Made by a program: the position numbers and the translations under genes. Under the pieces are notes generated by a model. That model made no database searches and was not told the origin of the DNA. It was given only the letters and a program-made list of their open reading frames with translations. DNA of 64,000 bases, taken from NCBI RefSeq assembly GCF_018446385.1, contig NC_056002.1, forward strand, positions 39,507,671 to 39,571,670, given 5' to 3'. This document shows positions 8,979 through 20,952 of the stretch, piece after piece. The stretch is from Zingiber officinale. Its lineage: Eukaryota > Streptophyta > Magnoliopsida > Zingiberales > Zingiberaceae. Positions within the stretch are counted from its first letter, which is position 1; the number at the start of each line of letters is the position of its first letter.

Positions 8979-11900
8979 TCAGAAAATGTGCCTAGAAGTA
9001 GTTGCTCCAAGGTTCCATCCTCTCTCCTTTTCTTTCTGCTGTTTGTGATGGATTACTCTATCACCATCACCAACCTTTACTGCAGCCATTCTCCTTGACT
9101 TCCTCCCGCTGCGGCCCACCGATAGTCGTAGCTTATCGATTCCAGAAAGAGTAGCCCCTGTTCTCATGGACTGAGGCAACTGAGGCCTGATGATCACCTT
9201 CTTCTGTAGGCTTCTTCTTAGAATGCTGTTTATCTTCTTATTGCTTCTTCCCTGGTTAATAATTTCACCTTCAGTAGGATCATCAGTGGCATAGATAGCC
9301 CGGGCTTGCAATGGCAATGATGGTGAGAAATTCATGACATTGGTAAGCATCTGTGGAGTTGGAGGTGTTGGCTTTGTCACAGGAAAGGGAATGAGAGAGT
9401 TCCGACGTGATACTGGAGTGATAGGTAAGCCACGAACTGTTGGACAGAGGGATACTCTACTGGCCTTCCTAGGAAATGGCTCTTCAGGTATCTCTGGCTT
9501 GTTCTCCTTGTCCTTAAACTGACGAAAATGCTTGAAAATGTTGCTGTCATTTGGAGTAGATAGCAAAGGCCTGTTGCTGTTGTTTTCAGTGAACGGCCTC
9601 AATACACTATCAAATTCTTTATCTATCACTTGTTCTGAGGCATGACAGTTTGTTCTGAGGCATGAACTGCTCGCATCCTGTTCCTTGTGTTTTTGTTGTT
9701 GTAGTTGTTGTTGTTGTAGTTGTTGATTTTCAGCAATTCTGTTGTCTACATGCTGCCTCGCCAACTTTCTTTCGATCAATAACTGTGATTCCAACTCTTT
9801 AATCTGCACAAGGAAGTCGGTGAGCACAACACATTCTCTGTCAACAACTTATATATGTTCAAAGTAAGAGAAAGAACTTTTCTCTTTGATGCAACCAAAG
9901 AATCATATCATACTTGCAAGAACTGAAAAGACAAATCTATTGTGTAATAATACTTTTTGGTTTGGGAAATGCTACCTATACTTCTGTTAGCAATTTAGAT
10001 TGAAGATTGATTGTCAACTAAACTTTGAAAGAATTTTAAGAATGTATTTAGAGAACCAAAATTATAATACCAAGTTCATAGATACATACCTTATCTTGCA
10101 GACTTGTATTGATCAACTCTTTTGCCTTGTTCTTGACTTCTAGAGATTGGATTGTCTCTTCCATTTTCTTCATTTGAGATTCTTTCTGCTTCATATCCTC
10201 CTTGACCTTCCCAAACTAGCAACAGCAACAGGGATCATGAGACTCAAATAGAAATGATAATAAACAAGAGGGCTCCTTAGAGACATGGTTCCCTTTACCA
10301 TATGTTTGTATCTGGACATTTCACTCATGTCAATTTGTCTCTTTGCAAGGCCAAGTTCAATGCCTCTCACTCTGCTTGCAAAGTTAAGAGAACAAAGTGT
10401 CTCGCCTAAGTCTTCCTCATTAGGACTAATCTGGACAAACATCAAAGTCTTCGAGTCTCCACCTGATATACTCTCCTTACATCAGTAATGCCACAAAAAA
10501 AAAATTACACTCCTAATTATTAGAATAGTAAAAGCTTTTAAAATGTCAAAACATCTTAGTCTAAAATATCTTTTTCAAGCATTCCGTAATTGCTATAACG
10601 TGTTAAAATAAATTAGTTCAACTTGATAAAAATACTATGCATTGACTACTTTTATATATAAAAAAATTTAAACATGTTCAAAATTATTTTAAAACTATTG
10701 TAGCAATCGTTCATTAAATGAGTAGTTGTAAGATTTGGTGATTATTATAATAATTTTACTATAATTTTGACCTTTTTAAAGCAATATTATCAAGTTTAAA
10801 CAATATTTATCAAGTTAGTGATAGTTTTTATATAAAAGTGATCTATGTATGTATGATATTTTTTTGACCAAGTTGAATTAAAAGGAAAATTAATTTATTT
10901 TAATACGTGAATAAGATATTTTTGGTATGATAAATATAATGGGTCACTTTTTGACTTTTCAACCATTCGGATAATTAAGAGTGCTCTTTTTTACCCCTAA
11001 AAAATAATAAATAAATAAATAAATAAATAAAACACAGAATTGAAGAATACCTAAGGAGTCTTGCAGCAAGTGTGTCAACTTTGAATTCCTACATAGGCGA
11101 GCATTCAAAAGATCAGATTATAAAGCTAGAAAGAGTTTAAAAAACGCTAACGTTGGAAGAGAAAAATTCTTCAACAACCTAAAAGGAATGTGTTGGCTTT
11201 TAGTTGCAAGTGCTGAAATGACATTTCCTAATGCAGAAAGGGATTTGTTGATATTTTGTGCTTCTTTCAGCCGCTCTCCTTGAGCATCTGTTTTTGCCAC
11301 CCTCTCGCTACCAGCAAGATCAATTAGCCACAACTTGCTTCTTGTGCATTCTCCATTCACTAGGTTCTCTCCTTTAATCATCACACAGTGAATGCTGAAA
11401 AAAAAATGACATTTAGAAAAATTTCTTACATTTATGATTCAAGATGATAAAAAGGTCAATTTATCTGGAAAAAGGCAAAAATTATAACCAGTGAGATCGG
11501 CTGCTATGCTCATTTGCGTTAGTTGAGCCAACTGCCCTTGCCTTGCTGCCAGTTTGGAGGACTTCCCAGGCCTCATTCATGTTGGTAACAGGAGCCTCAA
11601 CCAGTCCAGGAACATGAACTCCTTCGGCTACTTGCTTTACTTCTAGCCTAAATGAAAACAGAAATTTTCGAGATTGTTACACATTTACTATCCTCTTGCA
11701 ATCCAAGGATAATTTATGTTTTCTGCTCACTTCTTTGACGCCACACCAGGCTCAGATCCTGAAAGTAGCAAATCATGTATCTGCTCATTGTAGACCTCTA
11801 ACACACTGACAGTGACTTCATAATGATGAAGTCCTTGTCTTTCTCTGATTATTCGAAATATTTCTTCAAGAGTCCTGTAATTGACTCCACGAGCTTCTTC

Positions 11901-14340
11901 AGTTCCTTCCATTGTGAATGTTTTGCCTGTCCCTGTCTGCCCAAAAGCAAATATGCAGACATTATATCCGTCCAACACTGATGTTGCAAAGGGTGCAGTC
12001 TTCTTAAAAACAGCTTCTGCGAGCATGAATACAGAAAGAAATATTTAGTGCATAAAAATTTTGGTGAATGGGCAGATAAAGGTTTGGCGACTACCTTGAT
12101 CTTCCTCTGGGCTGAAGACTGAATCAAATTTGAAGAGTTTAGTGGAAGATACATGGCCTTTGACAATAAGCCCACCATCTTTTGCAGAACCAAAATCAAT
12201 AACCGAGCCATCCCCTCTGGCTTTTTCCTCCATGTTAAGAGGACGACATCGGCAGAAGACTCTGATGTTTCCTGAGAAACAACTAGATCTAAGAAATGCA
12301 TTTTCCTCCTTCAATCACCTATAATAGCGATACAAACTACACACATACTCACCTTTCAGTTCTATGATTTTGTTGTATAGTTCTTTCCTTTCATTTGCCT
12401 CTTCATTAAACCTGAGCTTGAGGTCTTCATGCTCTTTTTCAAATTTGATATGACGATCCACTAATCCAAGGAAACAAATACACCAAGTAATTTATTTGTT
12501 TATAGTATAAAAAAAAGAGTTTCAAATAATATTACAGAACCAAACAAATATGTTGGATAAATTAAACTTACATGTGGATTGGACTGTGGTTGTCATGTGA
12601 CTAATATCTACAAGGCACCTCCTAAATTCTAATGCGTTCCCTGTTAGCTTGACATGCTCTTGCTTCAATGACTGTTATGTCGACATAGGCTTAAATCCCT
12701 TAAATACATGTACCCATGTAACCAGATAAAACTATAGAGTGAAATCAAAAGACTAATAAAAGAATGCATTACATGAAACTTTTGACTCAAGTTAGCCAGG
12801 GACAGAAACCACCTACTCTTCTCCTTCACTTGACCCTCTATTGCAAAAGCTGCAACAGGAAGATGCAAATGATATTCATGGGAATCACATTAGAGAAGTT
12901 CATAATTTCAAATAACTAGAATACCTAGGGAGCCAACATGCATTGACTTCTGCATTAACTCCATCTGAAGCTGTTGCAGTGACAACCATGCCTGATGGCA
13001 TTCTCTATTCTTAAGTTCATTCTCCTTTTTCAGACTCTCCAAAGTTTGTTTGCACTCACTATGCTCATTAAGCATAAATCGGAACTCTTTCTTGAGTTTC
13101 CTACATTGATCACAATCCACCTGTAAAATGAGCACTTGGGTTCAGCTTGGATAGCAATAAAAAACTTTTTTTTTCAAGCACCAAGGTTTCTCTTACCTTT
13201 ACCAACTTTGATACTTCTGCCTGCTCACCTTGTATTCTCTGAAAAGTCTTTCCTGAAATTTGTAATTGTCACCTTTAAGAAATAATTGGATTGAAGGAAC
13301 AAACTCTACCTGAAGAGCTAATCTTAATTCTACCTGAAGCAGAATCTCGCCTAACTGAGATCCCAGACACAATAGGCTGCCCCATTATTCCTTCAAATCT
13401 GATCAATAATCCCTCATCACAAAGCACAGAAGCTCTCAAATCTGACAAAATCAGAGGTTGGTTTGAACCAACCTGACCATATATATCTAACCCAGCAAGT
13501 ACCTGAGAAAAGACAATTGGGTTATGCATCGACACAATTGGGTTATCGAAAAAACTATAACAGAGAATGTTAAACGCACCTTTTCATTCTGTATAAAGAC
13601 ATCGAAAATCCTCATGCCTACAGGGCCATCAGCAAATACAATCTCAGCAAAATGGAGGTCGACAAGATAATCTCCCGCCTCAAGTTCAGTAAATTGATAC
13701 GAGAAATTCCCTAATCGGGCAGATTGGTATATTCCACAGCTTCCATCACCAACCTGAGCATCAGTTTTAATAGTGTCTCCTCCTGAATAAAACTTGTCCA
13801 CTTCAAAATCAATATCGCCACAAACTACAGACTCATCCAGACATCCGGCGTTTATACTCATCAACGTCTCTTGGACATCTGGAATAACTCCAAGCTCGAT
13901 TGAGGCTTCAAAGTCACTTACTTTATCACAATTGATGCCTTCTTCTATAGATTTCTCTTCCATTCTTGACTCCATTTTCAGAACACCAAAGCCCTTTTCA
14001 AGGAATAGCCCGACCGGCGCAACCTTTTTTCTCTCTCTGCTTCTTCTGATGTATTCCGGCGTTTCCTGGATTTCCTCTCTTGAATTTTCTGGAGAAATCG
14101 GGCTAGCAGTGTAATCTGGAGAACTCAGTTTGAATTCAAAACCCTGGTCGCCTGCAAAGGTTGCATGAAACCAAAATCACAAAGCTTAAAATGGAAAATA
14201 TTGTTTCCCAGTCCGATCCAAAAGATCAATAAAACCCGACAATGGACTGATAAAAAAAAAAGCCAACTCACAACGAATCATTCAACTCTAGTGAAAGAGG
14301 ACAAGGCGGAAGTAGATAACTTACTCGTATCATCAGCCAT
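8979..14340 (-). CDS. Kinesin-14 motor protein with N-terminal malectin-like domain (KIN-14 Q/R type)
   Basis: Sixteen exons with GT-AG introns were traced: 14325-14340, 13580-14151, 13310-13502, 13197-13252, 12925-13120, 12773-12849, 12572-12671, 12353-12460, 12095-12271, 11731-12016, 11489-11647, 11179-11394, 11051-11088, 10299-10462, 10090-10215, 8979-9803. They total 3309 nt, 1102 residues, without a stop. Residues about 104-255 form a malectin-like, sugar-binding-type domain ([10 protein letters not shown] to [10 protein letters not shown]). Residues about 270-435 form coiled coils. The neck [12 protein letters not shown] (about 440) begins a central motor with P-loop GQTGTGKT (524-531), switch I NEHSSRSH (639-646) and switch [10 protein letters not shown] (670-677). 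A neck ahead of the motor marks kinesin-14, usually minus-end directed. The tail (787-1102) has one more helix, a Gln run and basic Ser-rich sequence. Family members are the plant malectin-kinesins; their cargo is not clear from sequence. Confidence 0.93.
10505..10992. mobile_element. MITE-like foldback element in kinesin intron 13
   Basis: The two outer parts of this intron segment are imperfect inverted repeats of each other. The left arm begins CACTCCTAATTATTAGAAT and the right arm ends, read on the minus strand, GCACTCTTAATTATCCGAAT. The complementarity continues inward over more than 100 bp (for example ACGTGTTAAAATAAATTAG against CACGTATTAAAATAAATTAA). There is no coding capacity. A TTA on each side could be a 3-bp target duplication as in PIF/Harbinger MITEs, but the exact ends are uncertain. 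Confidence 0.55.
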
Positions 14341-14705
14341 CGTCTAGGCTACGCCAAATCCTTCTATTTCCTAATAAAACACCATAAAATCCTATAAAAC
14401 AAGTGAGAAAAACCTTTCTTTTTTTTTAGCAAAGGCGAGGTATTATTGATCTCAAAGCGAAATGAAGAAAAAGAAGATTACGTTCCCACCGCAAGAACAC
14501 TTCTTCGCCGAAGAGAGGATCCACGAGGAAGCCTTGCTTCAATGCCACCAAAGTCTTTTGAATTAAAGAAGCGAAAGGATCGAAAGATTTTGAAGAGGAG
14601 AAGAGGGAACTGGCTCGAGACCACAACGATAAAAGAAGCAGCTTTTTGGCTTCGCGAAAATGATCGAATTTAAAAAAAAAATGAGTGAGAGAGAGAGAGA
14701 GGTGA
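14341..14705 (-). promoter_or_regulatory. 5' untranslated and promoter region of the kinesin gene
   Basis: Upstream of the kinesin ATG (14340) lies a T/A- and GA-rich region with a (GA)n microsatellite near 14690-14702. Such GA/CT tracts are common in plant 5' leaders. No clear TATA box on the minus strand was identified. Short open frames here do not resemble known proteins. Confidence 0.4.
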
Positions 14706-16167
14706 AAGAATGACCGTTAGCTTTTTAAACGAACAAACGACACACAGACATTTGATCCCCTCTTTTCTACCTTTCTTTTTATTGGAAGAATTTATGGGAC
14801 CCACTGAAGGGCCTTTAAAAGACGTATGCAGTGAACAAGACTGTCGAGACGTATTTTACCGTTGAAAATTTCACACCGAGACGAAAATTATTCTTGATTT
14901 TAGACTACACAATTTTATAACCGCAGTAATCGTCTTTTAGTCAGAGGATATCACGTGGCACATCGGACTGCGTTTCCAATAAGAAACGGGTACAGTTGAA
15001 GGTACAGTGTTTGTTGGTGTGGAACAATATTTCCTGATTTTGAAATTTGAAAACATACTTTAAGAGGAGGACGATGTTTGTAATTAAGCGGTGCAATTAA
15101 AGCAGGATTAGGATATTAATGAGGTCACGTGTTTTTAGCTCTTTAATTAATCCTAATGCAGGTGTCAATCAGGCCAGGGGTTGACCCGGCCTGTTCTCGG
15201 TCATGTTGTGTCAGGCCCGGCTTGATCCACGAATTGAATCAGGTAAACTATATAATTCTTTATCAATTGAGTATTCTATCTCTCTCTATATTTATGAAAT
15301 CGATATTAAAGATATCGTTAATATAATAAATTTATATTTTTATCAATTGAGCATTTGTCTCATACGTGAAGAATGATTGTAGTATTCGGAGGATAAGTAG
15401 GATGGTATAGTCATGAGGAAGTCGTTAACATGGCGATAACTATGACGGTATCATGTTGTTTTCTACCAATCGAGCATTATCTTAAAAAATTTATCAACCT
15501 TAATTTAACCTAAGTTGAACATAATTAGTAATTAGTAGGTGTCTAAACAAAGTTCACGGGGCTAATAATCAGTGATTAATTAAGGTATTGGGCTTGATAT
15601 GGACTCCAACTAGATGCTTGTAATATATATATATATGCACCTACCCACACTAAGTCGATCGATCTGTTGATCGGTCAAACCGGGTTCATCTCAAATCTAG
15701 CTAGTCAAATTGCAATCGTTTACATTGACGTGAAAGACTAGTAAACAAGAAGCTTCTAAATCCCCATTCTTTTATTTCTGATGTAAACAGGTGTAGCTCG
15801 CGTTCAGATATTCCTCGTCATTGAAAAATAGAAACAAACAAAGACTGCAAAGCTGCCTTTTTTTAGAAACCACATAAAAAAAAATCAACGAATATTTGTT
15901 ACTTTCTCAGTCTGCTTACCGATGACGAGAACGAATATTTCTGCTTACCGATGAAGAGGAGTGGTTATTCTGTCTTGAAATCGTGTATTTTCATGTCCCT
16001 TTATTGATATGTAATATTTTTGAGATATGATTTAATCTGTCTAATCGACCAGCAACACAGAAGAGACACATAATTTTGAGATAAAATATATAAAGTAAAA
16101 GAAAAAGAAAAAAAAAATCAAGATGAGTAGGTTGTAATGCATGTACCCATGCAACCTCCTATAAGTA
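14706..16167. other. Intergenic region without recognised genes
   Basis: A/T-rich sequence. A short G/C-rich patch at about 15165-15235 (GGCCTG and CCCGGC repeats) resembles the subterminal repeats of hAT elements such as the one at 1476-1650, but no end or duplication could be fixed. A short (TA)n tract lies near 15624. Nothing else is recognised. Confidence 0.5.
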
Positions 16168-16566
16168 CACGAGTGGTCATTCAAGTGGTTATGACATGGA
16201 TTCTTGTAGCATGAGTCGAGAGGTCGAGGGTCTGCGGCAGTATATGCGATAACATCAATATCTGTCCGTGCTAAACACCTGAGACCACCATGTCATAGCT
16301 GGGCCCATATTCACCGTGATTTACTCCCTCTCATACTTGTGGGGCCGGGTTGAGGGGGCCGCTGGGTTGGCGGTTCCAACCTTTTGCAGCACGAGTGGTC
16401 ATTCAAGTGGGTCGAAACTCGGCGTGATCGAGCATAATCTCTCCTATATCTTAGTCATTTGTACTAATGGTTAGTAGTCATCCGTGATTTACCTCCTCCG
16501 TGTTTGCCTAGGGAAGGGTTGACGGGGGCGCTGGAGGCGAGCGAATCACCTTTTGCCATACGAGTG

Positions 16567-16984
16567 GTCATTCAAGTGCCCCCAGGGGCTGGATCAGTTG
16601 GTAAGTTGATGGTATGTTTGCAGCATGGAGCGACGGTTCGAGTGTCGCCAGTTGCAATGTGGGATAATATCCCCGTCTGCTGGCTTAAAGCCTCGAACAA
16701 CCATCAACTTGCCAACCCAGCATTCGCCCTGATTTACCTTCCTCCTACAATACCATGGGGCAGGCGTAGGGGGCCGTCATTCAAGTGCCCCCAGGGGCTG
16801 GATCAGTTGGTAAGTTGGTGGTATGTTTGCAGCATGGAGCGACGGTTCGAGTGTCGCCAGTTGCAATGTGGGATAATATCCCCGTCTGCTGGCTTAAAGC
16901 CTCGAACAACCATCAACTTGCCAACCCAGCATTCACCCTGATTTACCTTCCTCCTACAATACCATGGGGTAGGCGTAGGGGGCC
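16567..16984 (+). repeat. 209-bp tandem duplication within the SINE array
   Basis: The segment starting GTCATTCAAGTGCCCCCAGG at 16567 is repeated almost without change from 16776. Each copy contains one SINE head of the GGCTGGATCAGTTGG type. The high identity points to a recent duplication. Confidence 0.85.
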
Positions 16985-17019
16985 ACTGGGCGGCGGAACC
17001 CGCCTTTGCAGCACGAGTG

Positions 17020-18101
17020 GTCATTCAAGTGGTGCTCTCGGGGCGGTACGATGATTAAAACATGGGGTGTTGTCACATGAGGTCTTGGGGTCGAAACTCG
17101 GCGTGACCGAGCATAACCTCCCCCATGTCTTGGCCATTTGCACTAATGGCTAGTAGCCACCCGTGATTTACCTCCTCCGTGTTGACCTAGGGACGGGTTG
17201 GCGGGGGCGCTGGAGGCGAGCGAATCGCCTTTTGCCACACGAGTGGTCATTCAAGTGTCTCCTCGGGGTGGTGCGATGGTTAAGACATGGGGTGTTGTCA
17301 CATGAGATCTTGGGGTCGAAACTCGGCGTGACCGAGCATAACCTCCCCCATGTCTTAGCCATTTGCACTAATGGCTAGTAGTCACCCGTGATTTACCTCC
17401 TCCGTGTTGACCTAGGGACGGGTTGGCGGGGGCGCTGGGGGCGAGCGAATCGCCTTTTTTGCTACACGAGTGGTCATTCAAGTTACCTCCTCCGTGTTGA
17501 CCTAGGGACAGGTTGGCGGGGGCGCTGGGGGCAAGTGAATCGTCTTTTGCCACACGAGTGGTCATTCGAGTGGTCCTCTCAGGGCGGTGCGATGGTTAAG
17601 ATATGGGGTGTTGTCACATGAGGTCTTGGGGTCGAAACTCGGCGTGACCGAGCATAACCTCCCCCATGTCTTGGCCATTTGCACTAATGGCTAGTAGCCA
17701 CCCGTGATTTACCTCCTCCGTGTTGACCTAGGGACGGGTTGGCGGGGGCGCTGGAGGTGAGCGAATCGCCTTTTGCCACACGAGTGGTCATTCAAGTGTC
17801 TCCTCGGGGTGGTGCGATGGTTAAGACATGGGGTGTTGCCACATGAGATCTTGGGGTCGAAACTCGGCGTGACCGAGCATAACCTCCCCCATGTCTTAGC
17901 CATTTGCACTAATGGCTAGTAGTCACCCGTGATTTACCTCCTCCGTGTTGACCTAGGGACAAGTTGGCGGGGGCACTGGGGGCGAGCGAATCGCCTTTTT
18001 TGCTACACGAGTGGTCATTCAAGTTACCTCCTCCGTGTTGACCTAGGGACAGGTTGGCGGGGGCGCTGGGGGCAAGTGAATCGTCTTTTGCCACACGAGT
18101 G
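17020..18101 (+). repeat. 541-bp higher-order repeat, two copies, within the SINE array
   Basis: Blocks starting near 17020 and 17561 match at an offset of 541 bp (for example 17168-17368 against 17709-17909, and 17368-17565 against 17909-18106). Each block has two SINE-like bodies and a short third fragment without a head. A third, partial block follows from 18102. This pattern shows unequal exchange on top of the original insertions. Confidence 0.85.
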
Positions 18102-19095
18102 GTCATTCGAGTGGTCCCCTCAGGGCGGTGCGATGGTTAAGATATGGGGTGTTGCCACATGAGGTCTTGGGGTCGAAACTCAGCGTGACCGAGCATAATT
18201 TCCCCCATGTCTTGGCCATTTGCACTAATGGCTAGTAGTTACCAGTGATTTACCTCCTCCGTGTTGGCTTAGGGACGGGTTGGCGGGGGCGCTGGGGGCG
18301 AGCGAATCGCCTTTTGCCACACGAGTGGTCATCCGAGTTGTCCCCTCGGGGCGGTACGATGGTTAAGACATAGGGTGTTGCCACATGAGGTCTTGGGGTC
18401 GAAACTCGGCGTGATCGAGCATAACCTCTCCTATGTCTTGGCCATTTGTACTAATGGCTAGTAACCACCCGTGATTTACATCCTCCGTATTGGCCTAGGG
18501 ACGAATTGGCGGAAGCGCTGGGGGCGAGCGAATCGCCTTTTTGTCACACGAGTGGTCATCCGAGTTGATTTACCTCCTCCGTGTTGATCTTGGGACGGAT
18601 TGATAGGGGTGTTAGGGGCGAGCGTATTCGCCTTTGCCACAACGAGTGGTCATCCGAGATGGTAAGTGGTGGTATGTTTGTCAAATGAGATCGCGGGGTC
18701 GCACCGTAAGACTATCGCGGCGTAAATCTCCAAACCCTGTGCAACTTACCCCACCACCACTTGTCCTCTTGGCTGTCGTGATTTATCTCCCTCGTGATGG
18801 CCTGAGATCGGTTGCGACGGGAGCGCTGGGGGCGAGTGATTTCGCCTTTGCCACACGAGTGGTCTGCTTGTGTCTCCTCGAAACTGTCTAGTGGCTAGTA
18901 CATGCGGTGTTGCTACTATGAGATCTGGGATTCGAATCTTGATAAAGTCCAGATAAATGTCTACTAGTCACTATTTCAAAAGTTGGTAGCTGTCCATAAT
19001 TTATCTCTTCCGTGTTGATCCTGATCTGAATTGATGGAGATATTGAAATCGAACGTATTCATCTTTTTATCATCACGAGTGATCTGCTCGTGTTA

Positions 19096-19495
19096 TCTAA
19101 TCCTGACCTTTCATCATCGATGAGTTAATTGAGTCACGCGAGAAGGTACTGAGCTAATTAGGACGGATCTCATAAGTTGAGCTGATCTCGAGTTAGTCAA
19201 ATCCGTCGAGAAATCCAGGTTCACTTTACTATATGACATTTTTCTATATTTGAGAATTTTAAATTTTTATTGAATAAGTTTTTTTATTATTTATAAAATT
19301 ATTAAATTAATTTATAAGAAATTTAGAAGTAGTGACCGAGGTCTAGACAACGCTGAGCATTTAATTAAAATCAAACTAAATTATTCAAAATTGAACAAAC
19401 TAAATTTTTTAACAAATCAAATCCATAAAATTTTCAAACTAAATCGAAAAAATGAAAAAATATGTGTTAATTCGATTTTTTATTGACCATATTTC
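19096..19495. other. A/T-rich spacer between the SINE array and the next SINE
   Basis: No gene or clear repeat boundary is seen. The sequence becomes very A/T-rich to the right of 19220. Confidence 0.5.
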
Positions 19496-19507
19496 CTAGC
19501 AAGTACT

Positions 19508-19731
19508 CACGATGGCAAAAAGATGAATACGTTTGTCCCCAGCATCCTCGTCAATCCGTCCTAGGGCTAACACGTAACGTCTTCGTCAATCCGTCCCAGG
19601 ACCAACACGGAGGAGGTAAATCACAGATAGCTACTAGTCTTTGGAATAGTGACTAGTACATAAGGGAGATATTTACCTCAGCTTTGCCGAGATTCGAATC
19701 TCAGACCTCATTATGACAATATCTCACGCGC
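19508..19731 (-). mobile_element. Single tRNA-derived SINE with 12-bp target duplication
   Basis: The body is flanked by perfect copies of CTAGCAAGTACT at 19496-19507 and 19732-19743. On the minus strand it starts near GCGTGAGATATTG, has a box-B-like GAGATTCGAATCTCGG, then the body shared with the array (TGATTTACCTCCTCCG) and an end in TTTTTGCCAT. Part of the body is present twice (GTCAATCCGTCC at two sites). This copy shows that the family moves by retroposition. Confidence 0.85.
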
Positions 19732-19743
19732 TAGCAAGTACTA

Positions 19744-20096
19744 AGAACTTATATCCGGATGTGCAATTATGAATAACTTTTTAGCATACAAGAAAAGGAA
19801 AAATCATGTAAAATTTTAGATCAAAATTTCCGTTTTGATCAAAACAAGCTTCTCAAAATATAAAGGAAAAAAAAATGAGATTAGGGATTGATCGAGCAAG
19901 CAAGCAATAAACGAATTGGAAAACTTCTCTTTTCATTTCTCGATATACTTCTTTTGTATTTCTAAGAAAACTTAAAACAAAATATACGAATCAGAACAAA
20001 ACTAACGGATTAATCAATCAAGCAATCCCACCAAATAACTTGAGGGGAGGGGATAATGAGATTGGGGTTGGGAAGATAGAAAGAAGAGAGATAAGT
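19744..20096. other. A/T-rich spacer before the copia LTR
   Basis: No gene is seen in this stretch of about 350 bp between the SINE and the LTR that starts at 20097. Confidence 0.5.
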
Positions 20097-20950
20097 TGTT
20101 AGAATTTCGAGTAGTTTTAACGTGGTCAACCAATTTTAGTTAGGTTCTGTTATATTTGATCTTTGTATTTAAATGTATATGAGCTTAGGAACACAAGAAC
20201 TGGAGTGGAAGACAAAGCTAGCGAGAAGGATGATACAGGAAAGGAGTTGACGGGCTCAGTGCATCCGAGGAACGAAATGTTGCGGAAGAGTACACCAGTG
20301 GGCGAGAAGAACGTGCAAGGCGTTCGAGGGACGAGAAGCCGAAGAGGAAACCTGCTCGAGGAGAAGGCCGGAAGATGATCCAGGTGAGCCCAATTCCGGA
20401 TGAACGAAATCACCCAGATGATTGAAGCAGCGAAAGAACAAACGAAGCTGCTGCAAGGCGCCTCCAACAAAGGCGTCTTCAACTATTTGAAGGTGCCTTA
20501 GACTGGGCAAAAGTGACTGTTGGCGAAGATAGAACATTATCTTCACTTATCTCACTGGAGGCATCTTCCACTTTATTGGAGGCGCCTTCCAGTTTCGAAT
20601 AAGATTTTCCATGGGCTATAAAAAGACCTTTAGAGCTAGGAAATAGACAACAATTTCTGTATTCGTTTCCTAACAACTTTCTAAGCGTTCAAAGTGTGTA
20701 AAAGGTTTCTCTGCCTTCGACGAAGAAGTTTGCTAGTGCTTTTCAATACCTTGGATTAACAATCACCTAGATTATAACCAAGTAAATCTCTAGCTTTTTA
20801 CCTATTCTTTATTTTATTAGTTATTCATTTATTGTTATTATAATTGTGCTATCGCGCTGCTAATCTACGTTGAAAGAACTAGAAAAGTCTTTATATTTTA
20901 TCTTATAAAGGCAATTCGCCCCCATCTTGTCGGCCCCTGCTCCCCCAATA
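20097..20950 (+). repeat. 5' LTR of a Ty1/copia-type element
   Basis: It begins TGTTAGAATTTCGAG and ends about 20950, directly before a primer-binding site for initiator tRNA-Met at 20953-20964. A TATA box (CTATAAAAAGACC, near 20618) precedes the probable transcription start. Several copies of the hexamer GGCGCC and its variants lie before the TATA box. The same LTR family occurs at 45274-46171 and, inverted, at 23206-23806. Confidence 0.8.
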
Positions 20951-20952
20951 AT

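Larger units (their letters stand above)
16168..19095 (+). repeat. Tandem array of tRNA-derived SINE units
   Basis: About fourteen copies of the linker ACGAGTGGTCATTCAAGTG (or close variants) alternate with SINE-like units of roughly 90-260 bp. The units carry RNA polymerase III type boxes. One variant has a box-A-like GGATCAGTTGGTAAG and a box-B-like CGGTTCGAGTGTC (16590-16650 and 16800-16860). The other has GCGATGGTTAAGAC and GGGTCGAAACTC (for example 17270-17315). Bodies share TGATTTACCTCCTCCGTGTTG and end in CGCCTTTTGCCAC. Because tRNA-like heads, shared bodies and shared flanks recur, this is best read as repeated SINE insertion at one sequence, amplified by tandem duplication. Small reading frames in the array are artefacts of the repeats. 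Confidence 0.8.

Noticed and set aside
12045-12314. Kinesin exon 9 starting further upstream (with [10 protein letters not shown])
   Set aside because: The splice acceptor at 12272 joins in frame to [12 protein letters not shown], as in the family; the upstream part is intron.
16590-16650. Possible tRNA gene (box A and box B present)
   Set aside because: No full cloverleaf, and the unit continues into a SINE body; it is a tRNA-derived SINE head.
16504-18891. Many small frames in the SINE array
   Set aside because: They repeat with the array units and exist on both strands; not genes.
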